A DNA stretch of 64,000 bases from Gnetum montanum (Eukaryota > Streptophyta > Gnetopsida > Gnetales > Gnetaceae). This document shows, one piece after another, positions 34,000-45,780 of the stretch (its first letter is position 1; the number at the start of each line of letters is the position of its first letter). The notes under the pieces were generated by a model. The model was not told where the DNA came from and did no database searches. It was given only the letters and a program-made list of their open reading frames with translations. The stretch lies in contig MNCI01027262.1 in assembly GCA_015680685.1 (NCBI GenBank), positions 482,338 through 546,337 on the forward strand, written 5' to 3'. The position numbers and the translations under genes are program-made.

Positions 34000-36900
34000 G
34001 TTTCCCTTTGTTACCGACATAGATGAGGGACTTTTTAGGGTTGAGGGAGGCACTACTAACGGTCCTAGATCTACTCATCCCTTGACTCGTGTGTGGGAGC
34101 TACCTACTTGTAGTCATTACAATAGCAACAACATACTTTTCTTAGCCTTCCGTGTGTACACTCTATTCCAGAACCCACTTGGAATAGTATATAAAGTGGA
34201 CAAGTATGCATTCTTGTGTCTTACTTTAATTTTTGATTACCTTTTGAATTTTATGTCATCATCTAAATGTAAATGTTGTTTTCCTATGGGATTCGTGATG
34301 ATGATGGTGGGCTTGCCTTAGCACGGACAACACTAGAGACATTCATGGCAGGCCCTATTCTTTGTGCCGCGGTACTGGACTAGATAAAAGTGGCTATTTT
34401 TGACTACCATAGGCAGTTTTTGAGAGCTTTTGAATGCTGCCAAGTTCATGGTTGATTACATAAGGATTTTTCTTCTAATGGGCCAATTTTCCCTCAAAGG
34501 ATTGATCCTACACCCACCCTGCCTACACCATTCATAGATGTTAAATGACCGCACTCTAGACTCCATTTTTCTTTTTGTTGCATCATTGTGTATTATGATC
34601 TTTTTTAACTCTTCACTCTATGTTTTTCTTTTACAGTAGCCATCCTCATAAAGAATTTACCATTATAACAAGGCATACTGAGGCCACACTTTTTATGAAA
34701 TATAGGGAGGTAGAGTAGTCACAACAATGGTTGCAAAAGAAAGCTTCTGATTTGATCATCAGCCACCTTACCTGGGAAGGTCTAATGGATTTGTTCATAG
34801 CTTTGACTCCTAGCATTCCAGCTACTGAGATAATCACCATTGTTAATTCTTTCAATGATGATGCTTTCCATTTTACGACATGGGTTCAAGGGATCAATGT
34901 ATCTTTCCACATGAACACTGAGTTCCTTTCTGATCTTTTTGGTGTGCCCATGGATGGTGCCAAACTGACCATAGATAAGGAAACTAAAGAAGGATGGGTC
35001 ATAAAAGAGCTTGAAGAGTGGTTAGGCATGTCTCGGGGTCCTAAGGACTTTGCCATGTGAGATGATACCTGATCAATGGAGATGAACTTCCTATATCCTC
35101 TCTTCTGGACATGGGCATTTCCTAAATCTCTTTATCAAGGAAGAAACCTTGGAATTGAGTTTGCATGTGTGATACATGTAGTTTTAGAGACAAGCATGTG
35201 CTATAACTTGGCACAGTTTCTTGGATCTAGTTTTCAAGGGGAGATCATTAGGTTACATTCAAACATTTATGCCAAATCCCATTTTACATTTTCTTTCTTC
35301 GCAGGGTACCTAGGTAGGTTTGCTGAGTTTCTAGTAGTTTATGATGATAATCGTTATATTTTGAGGGATTGTTCACAACTATCCCATCCTTGGATTTGCC
35401 ATTTTTTTAGCACCACTAGATCCAAGGACCCACTAGAAGACATCGAAGAATCAGTATCAATCACTACTGGGGGCTTGGCTAGTCATTCCCATCATTCCCA
35501 TGATAGCTTGGGATTGGAATAGCCTAGGCTACGTAGGTCTATTAAAAAGGCTGAATGCTTGATTGGTGAGACTATTGGGAAGTCCAAGATGAAGATGAAG
35601 AGGAATGAACACCCAAGGGAGCCTGCTCCAAATGTGAGACCACCAAGAGCAAAGAAGATTCGATTTGTACTTCCAGTGGAGGGTAAGTAATATATTTTAT
35701 TGTTACATTTTTATTTTTTTATTTTTTTTGCTTATATATTTTATGTACTATGTTATGCTAACTCTAAGATTCTGGAATTATCAGAGGAAATTCTTGAGAG
35801 GGAGAGAGAAGAATTGGCCTTGATGGTTGATCCTGAAGTGGTTGTCACAGGGCCAGAGGAAGAAGGAAAAGAAGAGGAAGAAGAACCTCCTACCCCGCAA
35901 GAGGAAGATGTGACCAGCAACGTGGGGACAAAGCTTGCTAAGGCTTTGGGTGCACTTAGGCATTCAAGTGATGAAAGAGTTGTCTTCGATGGTTTCTTTG
36001 ATGGATCTTTGCAGCTTGGTGATTCACCCAAGCTAAACAGTGAAGGGAATTTTGGTATGTTCCTTTTAGCTCAATCCATATTTTGTATCCTTTAATTTTC
36101 ATGTGTTGTTATTGATTATCTTGACTATCTTTAGCATCAGAGGTAGATACTAAGATTTCTGAGGCACATACATCCCAGGCAGTGGCATCAGGATCACAGG
36201 TTCTGATTGAGGTCACCTTCCCTACTTGTCCCACATCAACTAACCAGCTAAGGCCATGGCCTGAGATGCCTATCAAAATGGATTTTTTAAGGGCATCATT
36301 AATGATGTGGTTTCTCACCTATGAGAAACTCATCCAGAACTAGGTATGTGTACATTACATGTCATGCTAAGTGTCTGGTTTTATTTTTGTTTCTTTGCAT
36401 TGATTGTTGACTATAAATTATTCATGTGTGCAGTACTTACACGTGCAGGCACCAAGATTCAATTGGATCCTTCTAAAGCCACTCATATTGATGCTCTCCC
36501 TAAATTTCCAGGGAATATTGAGCAAGTCCCTAGGAAGTTTTACAATGCAATTTCCATTCGCATCGTATAGAATGCCAAATCACTTTGGACTTGTAGGCAT
36601 TCAGTTGAGTATCTACGGGACAAGATCCGCTCATTGAACGAAGCACTGGCAAAGGAGAGAGAGGAGAAGAGGGATCTCCAATCCCATTATGATTTTGCTA
36701 CTGCTAGGCTATCTAGTGATAGCACTTGGCGCACATCTAAAATCACCTATGCATATTACTAGATGGTTTTGAGTAGCAAAGTGTAGGCGACATGGGATTT
36801 AGTAGAACAAAGAGCACAGATGGATTTGTTGAACAAGAAGTGTCACAATTGGAAATCCTTTGCTGCCAAAGTACGGAAATGGAGCCAAGACCAAAAGGAC

Positions 36901-37430
36901 CACAAGCATTAGTATAAGAAATGGTTAAAGGAGGAGTCAATTGAACATCATCGAATGGAGATGTTCATTGATGGGTTAGACTTGCGTTCTGCTTATGATA
37001 GGTTTGCTGAGTGCACCAAGGTGGAGGGATCTCCTGAGAGAACCATTACTACCACCTTCGGGGAGGCTTCGACAGGCATGTTCTCTCTTGAGCGTTCTAT
37101 GTAGACTTCGGTGGACAAGGGTAAAACCTTGGTTGGTGTTGATCTTGACTTGGATAAGGATTGGGAAAATGTGCCTGAGGAGGAGATTCTATGGTGTTTG
37201 GAGGCCAACTTAGGGCCTTCCTCACTTGTGAGTGTTTTATTATTTATTTTTGTATGGTTTTACTATTTTCATTATTAATGTTACTATTTTTTCTTAGTTC
37301 TATATTTATGATTTTCTTCACTACTCTTACCTATTTGTTTTAGTTTTTTGCCTTGTTACAGGGACATGTTAATGATGGAGTTGGCCCTAGTGGAGTGAGA
37401 GCGGATGATGAAAAGGATCTTACGAACTAG
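34000..37430 (+). pseudogene. Tat-2 antisense module: multi-exon gene of unknown function
   Basis: A plus-strand gene opposite to pol, homologous exon by exon to Tat-3 48988-53410. Approximate exons: 34000-34190 (NNILFLAF...LFQNPLGIVY), 34270-34545, 34637-35682, 35785-36055, 36135-36343, 36449-37227 and 37362-37430 (ends DEKDLTN, stop). Clear splice sites are the acceptor TTTTCTTTTACAG at 34636, donors GTAAGT (35683), GTATGT (36056), GTATGT (36344) and GTGAGT (37228), and the acceptor TTGTTACAG at 37361. The product has a globular part (LMDLFIALTPS, NSFNDDAF, WVQGINVSFHMNTEFLSDLF), an acidic Glu-rich part (exon from 35785) and a coiled-coil part (LRDKIRSLNEALAKEREEKR, near 36620). It loosely resembles plant transposon-associated proteins of unknown function; no family is assigned. 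Stops such as 35058 and 35521 mark it as decayed. Confidence 0.7.
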
Positions 37431-37795
37431 CCCCCTCCATGAGCTTATTGTTAATCAAACTTTAGCTATTAAATGTTTTGGATTTTTAGATGTTTGATGA
37501 AAATATATGATTGACAAGTGTAATAATATGGATCTAATTATGGCATAATGTATTGGAATTTTACTACCATGTTGACGTATCATTTTTTTTATGTGTTTTC
37601 TATTTTTATTTGTTTTCTCAAGTATTATCATGAACATATGCATGTAGCTAAATGTAAAATGGGGGAACAAAACATAAATCAACACTTGTAAAAGAGGAAA
37701 GTAATGAGAAGGCATAGATCGAAACTACAACTTATATCATTTAAATGAAAATTTGACATAATGTAGTGACTGTTTGTTAACTTGCAACGTATTAA
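37431..37795. other. Downstream flank of Tat-2 antisense gene
   Basis: No gene. AT-rich stretch between the stop of the antisense gene and repeat cluster 3. Confidence 0.5.
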
Positions 37796-38110
37796 ACCCT
37801 AGTTTAAAGCCATTTCGGGCTATGCACATCAGTTTGAAGTCATCGTGGACTGTTGCATCTGTTGTCAAAGAAAGAAGGATTACTAGTTTTATGCCATAGT
37901 GGGCCAAAAGCAACAATAGTTTTCGGAAGCTTTTAAAAGGAACCAGCCATTTCTGACCATGGCTAGTTTAACGTCATTGTGGACATTCGCTGGTAGTTTA
38001 ACATCGTACTAGACGATTGGTAGTTTAACGTCATTCCAGACATCTAGTGATTCGCTCTAGTTATTGAGTTGCCTCTTGATCCTTTGTAGTTTAACGTGTG
38101 GGGTTGGACA
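37796..38110. repeat. Tat-2 hairpin-repeat cluster 3 (about 7 units)
   Basis: Units at about 37799, 37829, 37881, 37962, 37992, 38018 and 38086 read CTAGTTTAAAGCCATTTCGG, TCAGTTTGAAGTCATCGTGG, CTAGTTTAACGTCATTGTGG and similar. GTC and GAC or GCC and GGC arms flank a six-base loop. The last unit overlaps the 3' end of the protease frame. Confidence 0.7.
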
Positions 38111-38730
38111 TGTAGGTATGATCTTATACTCACCTTCCCCTTCACTGGTGATGTCAAAGGATAATTCCAACCAAGAGACATTAGTGGGAATGGCTCCTAT
38201 GTTTGTATTGTCTGGTTCTTCCTCGATTTTAGTAGGATCATGAGTTAACGTTGGGTTCATGTCTTGGAGTATGCTCATAGTTCCTTTCTTAGGCTCAACG
38301 AACTTAATTTCTAACTCTTGATTCATTCCAAGGTGTGAGGAAGTGAGTGATACTATTATATTCCCATGTATGATGATTTCACTGCCCTCGTAAGGTAGGT
38401 GGATCTCCTGATGGATCGATGAGGATACAAGTTTAAGTTGAGCTAGCCAAGAATGTCCTAGAGTTAGATTAAACCCTGGCATTTCATCAACCACTACAAA
38501 CTCAGCTAATTTGGGGAATTGGTCCCTGGCTATGAAATCCAAGGTAACCATACCTTTCACCCCAACACGGGAACCACTACAAGATTTTAGGAAAGAAGTT
38601 TTCGTGGGTTGTATTTGTTCAATAAGTTCCAATTTTTCAATGATGGGAAAAGGTATTACATTTGTCATCGCACCATCATCGACATGCACCCTACGTATCT
38701 TGAAATGATTGACCTATTTCATTATGAACA
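38057..38730 (-). pseudogene. Tat-2 aspartic protease
   Basis: The open stretch 38689-38057 starts with VDDGAMTNVIPFPIIEKL, the catalytic block of a retrotransposon protease in which the usual D-S/T-G-A reads DDGA. FVVVDEMPGFNLTLGHSWLA, the C-terminal LGRSWL-type block, follows near 38500-38440. An acidic linker leads to the end. The frame joins the gag C-terminal stretch through a TAG at about 38710. It is homologous to Tat-3 54550-53850. A reverse-strand GAAG-GTGAGT at 38128-38134 could be a 5' splice site of an Ogre-type intron, but Tat-3 has GTGAAA there. Confidence 0.8.
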
Positions 38731-39840
38731 TAGGGGCTGTGGTGACTTCTCCTATTTTCTCATCTAGCTTAATGTCATGAGAATGAAACTCTAGGAATGT
38801 GGTCTTTGACTCTTGGGATTGTGGGGACAGTACCGCATAAATAGACGGCTCATCTGCAGGAAGGTCCTCACTAATAGGGATCAAAGTCAACATATGCATG
38901 AATTCTTCCCGATATACAGTTGAAGTTATTATTAGATCATACAGGCTTAAAGAAGTATTCTTTTGTTTCAAGGCTTATGTGACCTGTGCCAATGTGCTCG
39001 CTAGGTCTTTACCATTTGGGGTACTCTAGCCTATGGAGATTTGATCCATTTAACGCAGCATTTGTATCTCTCATGGAGGAATTTTTGCATTGGTAATTGA
39101 GGATGCTAGGTTTAGGACACAACCCATGACATTATCCTTGTTTTGATGACTCGTACTATGCTCATTAATGGATGGACTCATGGGAATAGCATTTAGCAGT
39201 ATGGGTTTTGCTGGTCCTAATTTGTGCTCATGGTTTTCTCTTTCTAGGAGCTCTCTTGTTAGCCTATCGGCAAGACGTTCTCGTAGGGGTCGCGGGGGAA
39301 TGGTAGGGGGTTGCACATTAGGGTGTTTTGGAATTTGGATCATGAAGGGAGTGGGATGGATCTCCAAAGGTATGGTTGCTATTATGACAGAAGCGGGTAT
39401 GCGGATGATGAATGATTTTTGAGGTGCAAGGAACATGGGTGTGACAAAAGAGGTTTGAGGAGATGTTGGGGTAGGTGTTTTTTTTGAAGGCCTATGAATC
39501 ACAAAAGGCCTTCATGGGATGTCATGTCTATTATCCACGTGGATAGTATTAATCACATATGGTGCATCACTAGTATTGAGAGGATCCTTGTAGACACCCA
39601 TGGGTTGGTTTTGGGGTCTCACCGGGTTTTCCTTGTCGAATACTATTTCACCCCTGTCAATCATGCATTGTATGTTCTATTTTAAAGTGAAATAGTAATT
39701 AGTCTCATGATAGCACCATTGGTGATATTCACAAAACCTACCCAACCTAAAGCCTCTTGGAATGGGGGGCTCATTAGCTATTGCTAGAGTTGAGTTCTTA
39801 CCTAGCTCACAAAATCAATCATGTTTTTGAGAGGTCGCAG
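38714..39840 (-). pseudogene. Tat-2 gag C-terminus and gag-protease linker
   Basis: The reverse frame holds a degenerate zinc-knuckle-like segment near 39715 (FCEYHQWCYHETNYY) and then a conserved VYKDPLNTSDAPYVINTIHV segment (39590-39530), which Tat-3 has as VYIDPLNANNVDYVINAISI (55310-55255). A Pro-rich stretch follows (39502-39071; KKTPTPTSPQTS). It leads through a basic/acidic stretch (LRERLADRLTRELLERENHE) to the protease. Few stops. Confidence 0.7.
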
Positions 39841-41662
39841 GAGACATTTATTTATGCTGGATTAGCCAAGCCTTTAGAAGTTGATCAAAAAATTGTGAAG
39901 GATTCATAGACAAGGATGTATATTAAGCATTTTTTTCTTTCGAATGTATGGGCATGACCCATGTTGGTGTTTCTATTTGATGAAGATTTAGGTGTAGGCA
40001 TGGATGTGTTTCTTTCATGGTTGTTTGGGGTGGCAGTTTTTTTTTCCTTTTGTTTGGGATGGTTAGGTCAGGTTGTCTCTACTACCACTACTACCATCAT
40101 TTTTGATTTATCTTTCCTCATATGTTGGGTCCTAAAGGTCGAGTAAGTTGGGTCATTTCTTGTTTGTGCCGCCTCCTCTATGTCCTTAATTTGCACAAAT
40201 GCTTGACTCAAGGTACGAGCTTTCAAATAATAAAGTTTCAAATTAATAAAATCATTCATGGCTACCTTAAGGATGGTAAGTAGATATGTTTCAAGGATGG
40301 GCTCGTGAAGTTTGTTCAAGGCTATACTCCACCTATGGATAAATTTTTGTGCAGGCTCTAATGGTGCTTGTTTAATCTGAATCAAGCTATCTAGTGTAGC
40401 TTCATGCTTTAGATTGTATTTTAAGTGAGTAATGAACTGATGTAACAAATCCTTCAAAGAGGATATGGAGTTACGGGGTAGAGCTGAGGACCATTCTAAG
40501 GCTTTTCTGGTTAAGGACATAGCAAACACACGTAGAATTACATGAGGCCATGCCTAAAGCAATAGACATTTTATTCAGAACGTTACTAGGTGGGCATTTG
40601 GGTCTCACTCTCCATTGTACTTGGTTAGCTAGGGTAATAAGACTCCATTTGGCAAGGTTAACAGTGGAACTGAGGGGTCGACTGGATCATCTTGATAGAT
40701 GTCCAATACCTTGACTTCCTTGGTGTTTACAGTTTTGAGGCGCTTTAATTCTTCTACTAACGAGTGCATCATTTTTTTGTATCTGCCCACTCTTGGGTGG
40801 TAGGCAGACCAGTGGGTTGATTTGGTGATGGTTGATAGTGATTTTATTGTTGCATCATTTGTGGAAAGAGAGATTGTTGAATTGTCATTTGTTGCAGTGG
40901 GACAACATTTAGGGCTGAGACTACAGGGTGCGGTACGCTATAGTAAGTAAGTATATAGGTTTTGTTGTATAGCTGGTGGAACCCACTGCCCAGCCATAGG
41001 TTGTGAAGTGACACCCTAAACGTGTTGGGTTAAAGTAATTGATGGTGCTCCATGGATTTGCACTTGAGGTATGTGATGGGTGGACATGGAAGATGGTACA
41101 ACCGATGGCATCCTAATTACCTGAGGTCGAAAGGTTGATCCTACATTAGTTTGGGGAGGAGGTTGTTGGAACTGCATTTGCAAAGGTATGATGGAAGTGG
41201 ATGTATCCGATTGAATGTTGAGCATGGAGAAGATGGAAATTTGAAGCAGGTACTTCTTGTCAAGAAATTGATGCTCGAGTGTTTGCAGATGAATGAGGAA
41301 GCACAATTTCTTCCAAGAAAGGGTGGAACAATGGGTTTGTATGGGCATGGGGACTGACAGTATGGTATGAATCCCCATGCTCGGATTGGGCTACAAAGTC
41401 ATCTTCCTCATCTCCATTCTAAGGCTCTATCAGAGGTGGCTGTAAGGCTTGACTTCTTGCCATGAGAAGATGGGATATGAGTCTATGATGGTGTTTAGAA
41501 AGAGAGATTATATCAAATGCTGAGGTGATAAACTCATGAACTCCTTTATAAATAAGTTCATAGTCTCACTTCACTTCCCTCTCTACATGATCGATAGGCA
41601 AGTTGGCTTGGATCTTGACATAGATGAAGTTATACTATTCAGGTGTGAGAGTTTCATAAGTA
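39841..41662 (-). pseudogene. Tat-2 gag: N-terminal part and capsid
   Basis: The capsid domain lies in the open stretch 40529-40068 (MSLTRKALEWSSALPRNSI, LLHQFITHLKYNLKHEATLD, KFIHRWSIALNKL), a retrotransposon gag pattern that packages the RNA. It is homologous to Tat-3 56270-55920. Upstream is a Pro/Gln/His-rich linker (41378-41016). The N-terminal frame runs up to 41662 (DPTYETLTPE, stop, YN), where Tat-3 was inserted; it continues on the far side at 60101-60184. Confidence 0.75.
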
Positions 41663-41667
41663 GGGTC
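41663..41667. other. Target-site duplication of Tat-3, left copy
   Basis: GGGTC. The right copy at 60096-60100 is AGGTC, one difference. Confidence 0.65.
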
Positions 41668-42363
41668 TATAGTGACTGAAAATTTTAGTGGCTAGAAAAC
41701 ACCGAGGGGTCGACGGGTGCTACAGTTTTGACCCCATACCCGCGAGAGGGCCGTGCTGGGTATGTGTAGATACGAGGTGCCCTGAATGCTCTGGTCGATC
41801 AAATAGAGACTTGCATAAGTGTCAATATAGCCTTTTGCAACGTGTACCTTTGAGATGGAATGGAAATGCGAAATGATGCTTGAAAGTAAATAAAGCAGAA
41901 AATGCGACAAAAATGCAAAGTAATGCTTGAAAGTGAATAAAATATAAAATTTAATGCAAACGGGACAGTAGGCAAGAAATAAAGTAAAGGGTAGTTAGAA
42001 ACATGCACCACTCCGAAGCTACAGACTTGCTTTGTTAAGATGGATACAGTTGGTTAAATAGCGTGATGAAGTGTAGAGATCCCAAGAGTAACCAAGATGT
42101 GCAGAGCAAAACAGACTGCACTAGGGCCTAAACTTTGGTGTTGATAATGCAGAAATTCTAACAAGGTAGTAGAAGAAAGGTGGAATAGAGTGTCGGCTGA
42201 AAATGCTAACTATTTGCAGTATCAAATAGAGAGCTCACAATGCTTGATGTTACAATGCCAGAGAGGAGAGAAGTTTTCAAGATTCAAAAAGTTCTCACCC
42301 CTTGAATGCTATTCTTTTAAAATATTCAAACCTTTTTTTTTATTTCAATGCAATTTGTCGAGG

Positions 42364-42371
42364 TATTTATA
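42364..42371 (-). promoter_or_regulatory. TATA box of Tat-3 3' LTR
   Basis: Reverse strand CCTATAAATACC. The partner is at 59182-59189. Confidence 0.65.
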
Positions 42372-42579
42372 GGATTAGAGGGCACACATTGACTTGCCGG
42401 TGCCACTCGCACCATGTATGACTTTTGGACCTACAAGACCATTGTAATGTGAGCTTATCATGCAATAATTGTGAGCCTGCCATGCTGTAATTACATCGTC
42501 GTCGTCTAGAGACGTGCGCTAATAGTCCAATTAGGTGGAGTGCATTGATCTTTCACAACTACCTACATGCCTTGCTGTG

Positions 42580-43010
42580 CTTTGTAGCGTAACATGCTTG
42601 GCATGGCAGAGCACCTTGTCGTGTATTCTGTTACATGTTGTATGCTTGTTATGCTATGTAGCATAGCGACTAGCCTTAGTCACGAAAGTTTTTATGATTT
42701 CCAAACTTCATCTTCTATGATGCAAGTGTTGTGAACTTTGTTGATTCTGCCCTTCGAGCTACCTTCTATCCCTTCTACAGGATTGCTACGCCTTGTTGCG
42801 CCATGTAGCTCAGCGTAGCGTAGAAGCAGACATGATCCACCACTTCCTGATGGAAAGGGACATTGTCACAGAACTTGAAATTGGGCAAGGGGAATGGTGG
42901 TGAAGTTGTTGCCATGCTATGCTATGTGGCGTAGCATAGCATGGCACTTCATTTTATTGTTGTCTTTTTGAAGCTTGCTACGCTATGAGGTGTAGCGTAG
43001 CATAGCAGAC
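42580..43010. repeat. Palindromic word array in Tat-3 U3 (left)
   Basis: GCTACGCTA/GCTATGCTA and TAGCGTAGC/TAGCATAGC recur around 42585-42670, 42785-42815, 42915-42945 and 42975-43005. Some are face to face (GCTACGCTATGAGGTGTAGC near 42979). The right LTR has the same array at 59385-59820. Confidence 0.7.
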
Positions 43011-43283
43011 TTCGTGACTTAGAAAACTTGCTAAACTATTTTTTGTGCATCCAGAGTGCCACTGCCAATTCCACACATCATTTCTGAGCAGGTTTTTGGC
43101 TAGTCAAGCTACTTTGGTGGACATGAATGATGACACAGAACCTATCCATGCTCAAAGTAGAAAATTTTTTGAACTAGTCGGCCTGAACTTAGAACGTTCT
43201 CCTCTTGATGAACTACCATAGTGCTGCATGGACTATAAGAGCCTGGCAAAGCAAGGATGACTCTGCATTTTTAGGATGTTTCA

Positions 43284-43301
43284 TTGGCGCCTCTTTGTTG
43301 A
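43284..43301 (-). other. Polypurine tract of Tat-3
   Basis: The reverse strand reads CAACAAAGAGGCGCCAA against the LTR start. Homologous to Tat-2 27379-27396. Confidence 0.55.
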
Positions 43302-44275
43302 CATCTGGAGAATAAGCTCGATGGATGTCGGCAAAGAATATGAAACACTACAGTAGGAAAAATGCTAAGGTTTTCACTTGGTGAGTGTTGAGACATTGCT
43401 TGGCCACACTTAAGAGTGTTGCATTGGTTTTGCTGAGGTTAAGGTAGAGAGAAAAGATGAAGTTTAGCAGAGTCCCTTGCCAGAGTGCTCTGAGGGGCTC
43501 GTTTACATTTTCATCTTTGGCTAGTGTTGTTCTTCAACCTCCTGTAATTAGGTGCCCCCTTCATAGGATGAGTTGCGTTACATCTATGAAGGGTTTTGAC
43601 TTGCCTATAGAAACCTTCCATACAGCGAGTTGTGTTACGAATGTGCTAGAGTTTACACTCTCAAATGGCCATGTTAGTCGAGGCACTTGCTTCACAACAC
43701 TGTAGCATTTTCTACTATAGTGAGATGTGTTTGCGGGGATAAGGTCTTGCTAGCTGCTGGCATTGTTGTTAATCTTGGACATCATTGCTAGTGTGAGATG
43801 CCCAAAGCAGGAAGGCCAGCAGTGGCCTTGGCAATGCCAGTGCAGAGGAGCTGGGTGCGATAGTGACGGGAGCTATTGTGGGTGCAGATGCTCTGGAATC
43901 CCTACCAGGGGTTTGCATTCTTGGTTCAGCTATGGGATCAATTTCCACATAGCTGACATCGTGCAAGCCCAGGCATTGGCAGGGAGCTGGAGTAACAATA
44001 TTGTGGCTGGGCCACAATACTGCTAGAACTCTAGATGTGGGAGCTAACCCAAGAACTACCATCAAGGCGATGGGCCATGACGATGATAGGTTTGAAGGGT
44101 TAGTGTGATGCCATACGACATCTTCAGAGAGTTAGCATGATTCCAAGGGTGGTGGCATTGCATATGTTCTGGACCATATTCTTAGTGTGTTGTGAATGAT
44201 GTTCCATAGCTATGATGTCCCACACACTCGTTCGGTGTGTATCTGATGCTGGTATAGGCTAGGGATGCGATGCAA
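43302..44275 (-). other. Tat-3 3' untranslated region
   Basis: No gene seen. Open frames on both strands at 43760-44065 overlap and have no homologue in Tat-2, so they are not called. Confidence 0.55.
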
Positions 44276-44625
44276 AACCAGTTTAAGGTCTTGGTAGACC
44301 ATGTGCTAGTTTAAGATCCCAGCAGACCGTCGTGTTGGTTTAAGGTCCTAGCAGAGCGTACATGTCAGTTTATCATTGTAGCAGACGTGCAACATCAATT
44401 TATAGTCATACTAGACTAACAGTACCATTTTTATGTTGTAGTAGACAGTTGCCGCTAGTTTAATGTCTTGGCAGATGCTACTCAATGCTGCTAGTTTATC
44501 ATCATTACGAACATTGCTTGGTGCAACTAACAGTTTATCATCGTAGCAAATGGTGCTTAGTGCGACTAATAGTTTATTGTCGTAGCAGATGATGCTTGTT
44601 GTTTCCGTTGTGCTTCAGACATAGT
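44276..44625. repeat. Tat-3 hairpin-repeat array 1 (10 units)
   Basis: Ten tandem units of 27-39 bp run from 44276. Examples are CCAGTTTAAGGTCTTGGTAG, CTAGTTTAAGATCCCAGCAG and ATAGTTTATTGTCGTAGCAG, each followed by AC or AT and a variable tail. Position (directly after the end of pol) and unit number match Tat-2 array 1. Confidence 0.8.
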
Positions 44626-45780
44626 ACGGCTTGAGGTACGTGTGGTTCACCAGGTTGGTGAACTTATTTTCATCCATGTCCACCAGTTTGAAGGCTCCAT
44701 TTTCGAAGGCTTTAGTGACCATGTAAGGACCTTCCAAGTTGGCTGAGAATTTGGTCACGTGCTCATGGACAACCTTGAGGATGAGGTCTCCTTTCTACAC
44801 TGGTCATCGATGTGGGTATGCATGGTGCTTCTACTGTTGTTTGCTCTAATAGTGCTCAATTCATCTCAGCATCTTCATGCGTTCCTCCTCCACTAAGTCG
44901 AGGTCAATGATCCACGATTTGTTGTTCTGGGCTTCGCTCACGATGTCGAACAGGATCATCAAAAGTGAGGGTACCTACAACTCAAGAGGAAATATAGCTT
45001 TAGATCTATAAAAGAGACTCTAAGGGATCTTACTTCTCGTAGTTTTTCAAGTCGTTCAGTAGGCCCAGAGGATGTAGAGGATCTACTCGTGCCACCGCCT
45101 CTTGCTGTTGTTGAGTGTCTGCTTCAGCAAGTTGATGATGGACTTATTTGTAGCTTCCACTTGCCCATTCACCTATGGATAATAAGGAAAAGAAAATGAT
45201 TGTTTAATGCCTAAGTTTCTACAAAAGGTTCAAGTTTTCGTACTACTAAATTATGGTCCATTGTCGGTCACAATAGTCATTGGAAGCCTAAACCTAGTTA
45301 TGATGTTATCAAGGATGAAGTGAAAGATTTGCTGAGACGTCATCTTTCTCAGGGGAATAGCTTCCACCCACTTGGTAAAATACTCTGTGGCGGTGATAAT
45401 GAAGCTATGCACCATGGAGGACTTAGGTGTAATAGGCCCTATGAGGTCTAATCCCCATCGTTGGAAGGGCCACGTGATTTATGTTGGGTGTAGGTCTGTA
45501 GGTGCTATGTGTATGAGATTTGCGTATCTTTGGCACATGTTGCACGTCTTGAATTTCAACAGACAATCACACTCCATGTAGGGCCAATAGTACCCTAGAC
45601 ATTTGATTTTCATAGCCATAGCCATGGGTGCTATATGTCCTCTACACAGCCCTTCATGGATCTCATTAACTACCTTTTGTGGTTGCTCATCACCCATGCA
45701 TGCTAGCAATATCCCATTGTAGGATCGTCGACACAGGGCATCATTTCCCATGAGGATGTATTATCGAGCACGCTTACAGA
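44626..45780 (-). pseudogene. Tat-3 pol: integrase
   Basis: The zinc-binding region is in the open stretch 45751-45479: NEIHEGLCRGHIAP, GYYWPYMECDC, CNMCQRYA (H2C2). The core is broken by stops but shows WGLDLIGPIT-type (about 45455), VTDNGP (about 45270) and VEATNKS (about 45150) segments, so the three acidic residues are readable. The C-terminal region near 44740-44680 matches Tat-2 (GDLVLK-type, then the end). The domain is followed at once by repeat array 1. Confidence 0.8.

Larger units (their letters stand above)
41668..43283 (-). repeat. Tat-3 3' LTR (left)
   Basis: 1616 bp, a direct repeat of 58473-60095. The left edge is TATAGTGACTGAAAATT; the right edge is GGATGTTTCA. Divergence from the partner is uneven by eye: about 20 percent in the first 165 bp and about 5 percent in the next block (41830-41940). 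Much of the difference is transitions. The LTR is homologous to the Tat-1 LTR and, at the edges, to the Tat-2 LTR. Confidence 0.9.

Noticed and set aside
33686-34078. Single-exon ORFs on both strands in the Tat-2 module flank
   Set aside because: The part upstream of about 34000 is not conserved with Tat-3. Repeats of GTGAG words explain the composition.
35753-36031. Ser/Pro-rich reverse ORFs at 35753-36031
   Set aside because: They are the shadow of the Glu-rich exon 5 on the plus strand.
41688-41876. ORFs at the LTR start (also at 58490-58711)
   Set aside because: They lie in a conserved LTR block and occur in both LTRs of Tat-3. There is no sign of protein constraint beyond LTR identity.
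43284-43291. TTGGCGCC directly after the left Tat-3 LTR read as a plus-strand tRNA-Asp primer site
   Set aside because: All gag-pol domains of Tat-3 are on the minus strand, the same site in Tat-2 is TTGGCCCC, and the reverse reading is a polypurine tract. A conserved primer-site candidate exists at the other end.
43763-44065. Overlapping open frames on both strands, Cys/Gly-rich or Ala/Pro-rich
   Set aside because: No homologue at the matching place in Tat-2 and no domain. GC-richer sequence gives chance open frames.
44276-44625. CRISPR array
   Set aside because: Units are contiguous, diverged and lack constant repeats with unique spacers. The context is a plant retrotransposon.
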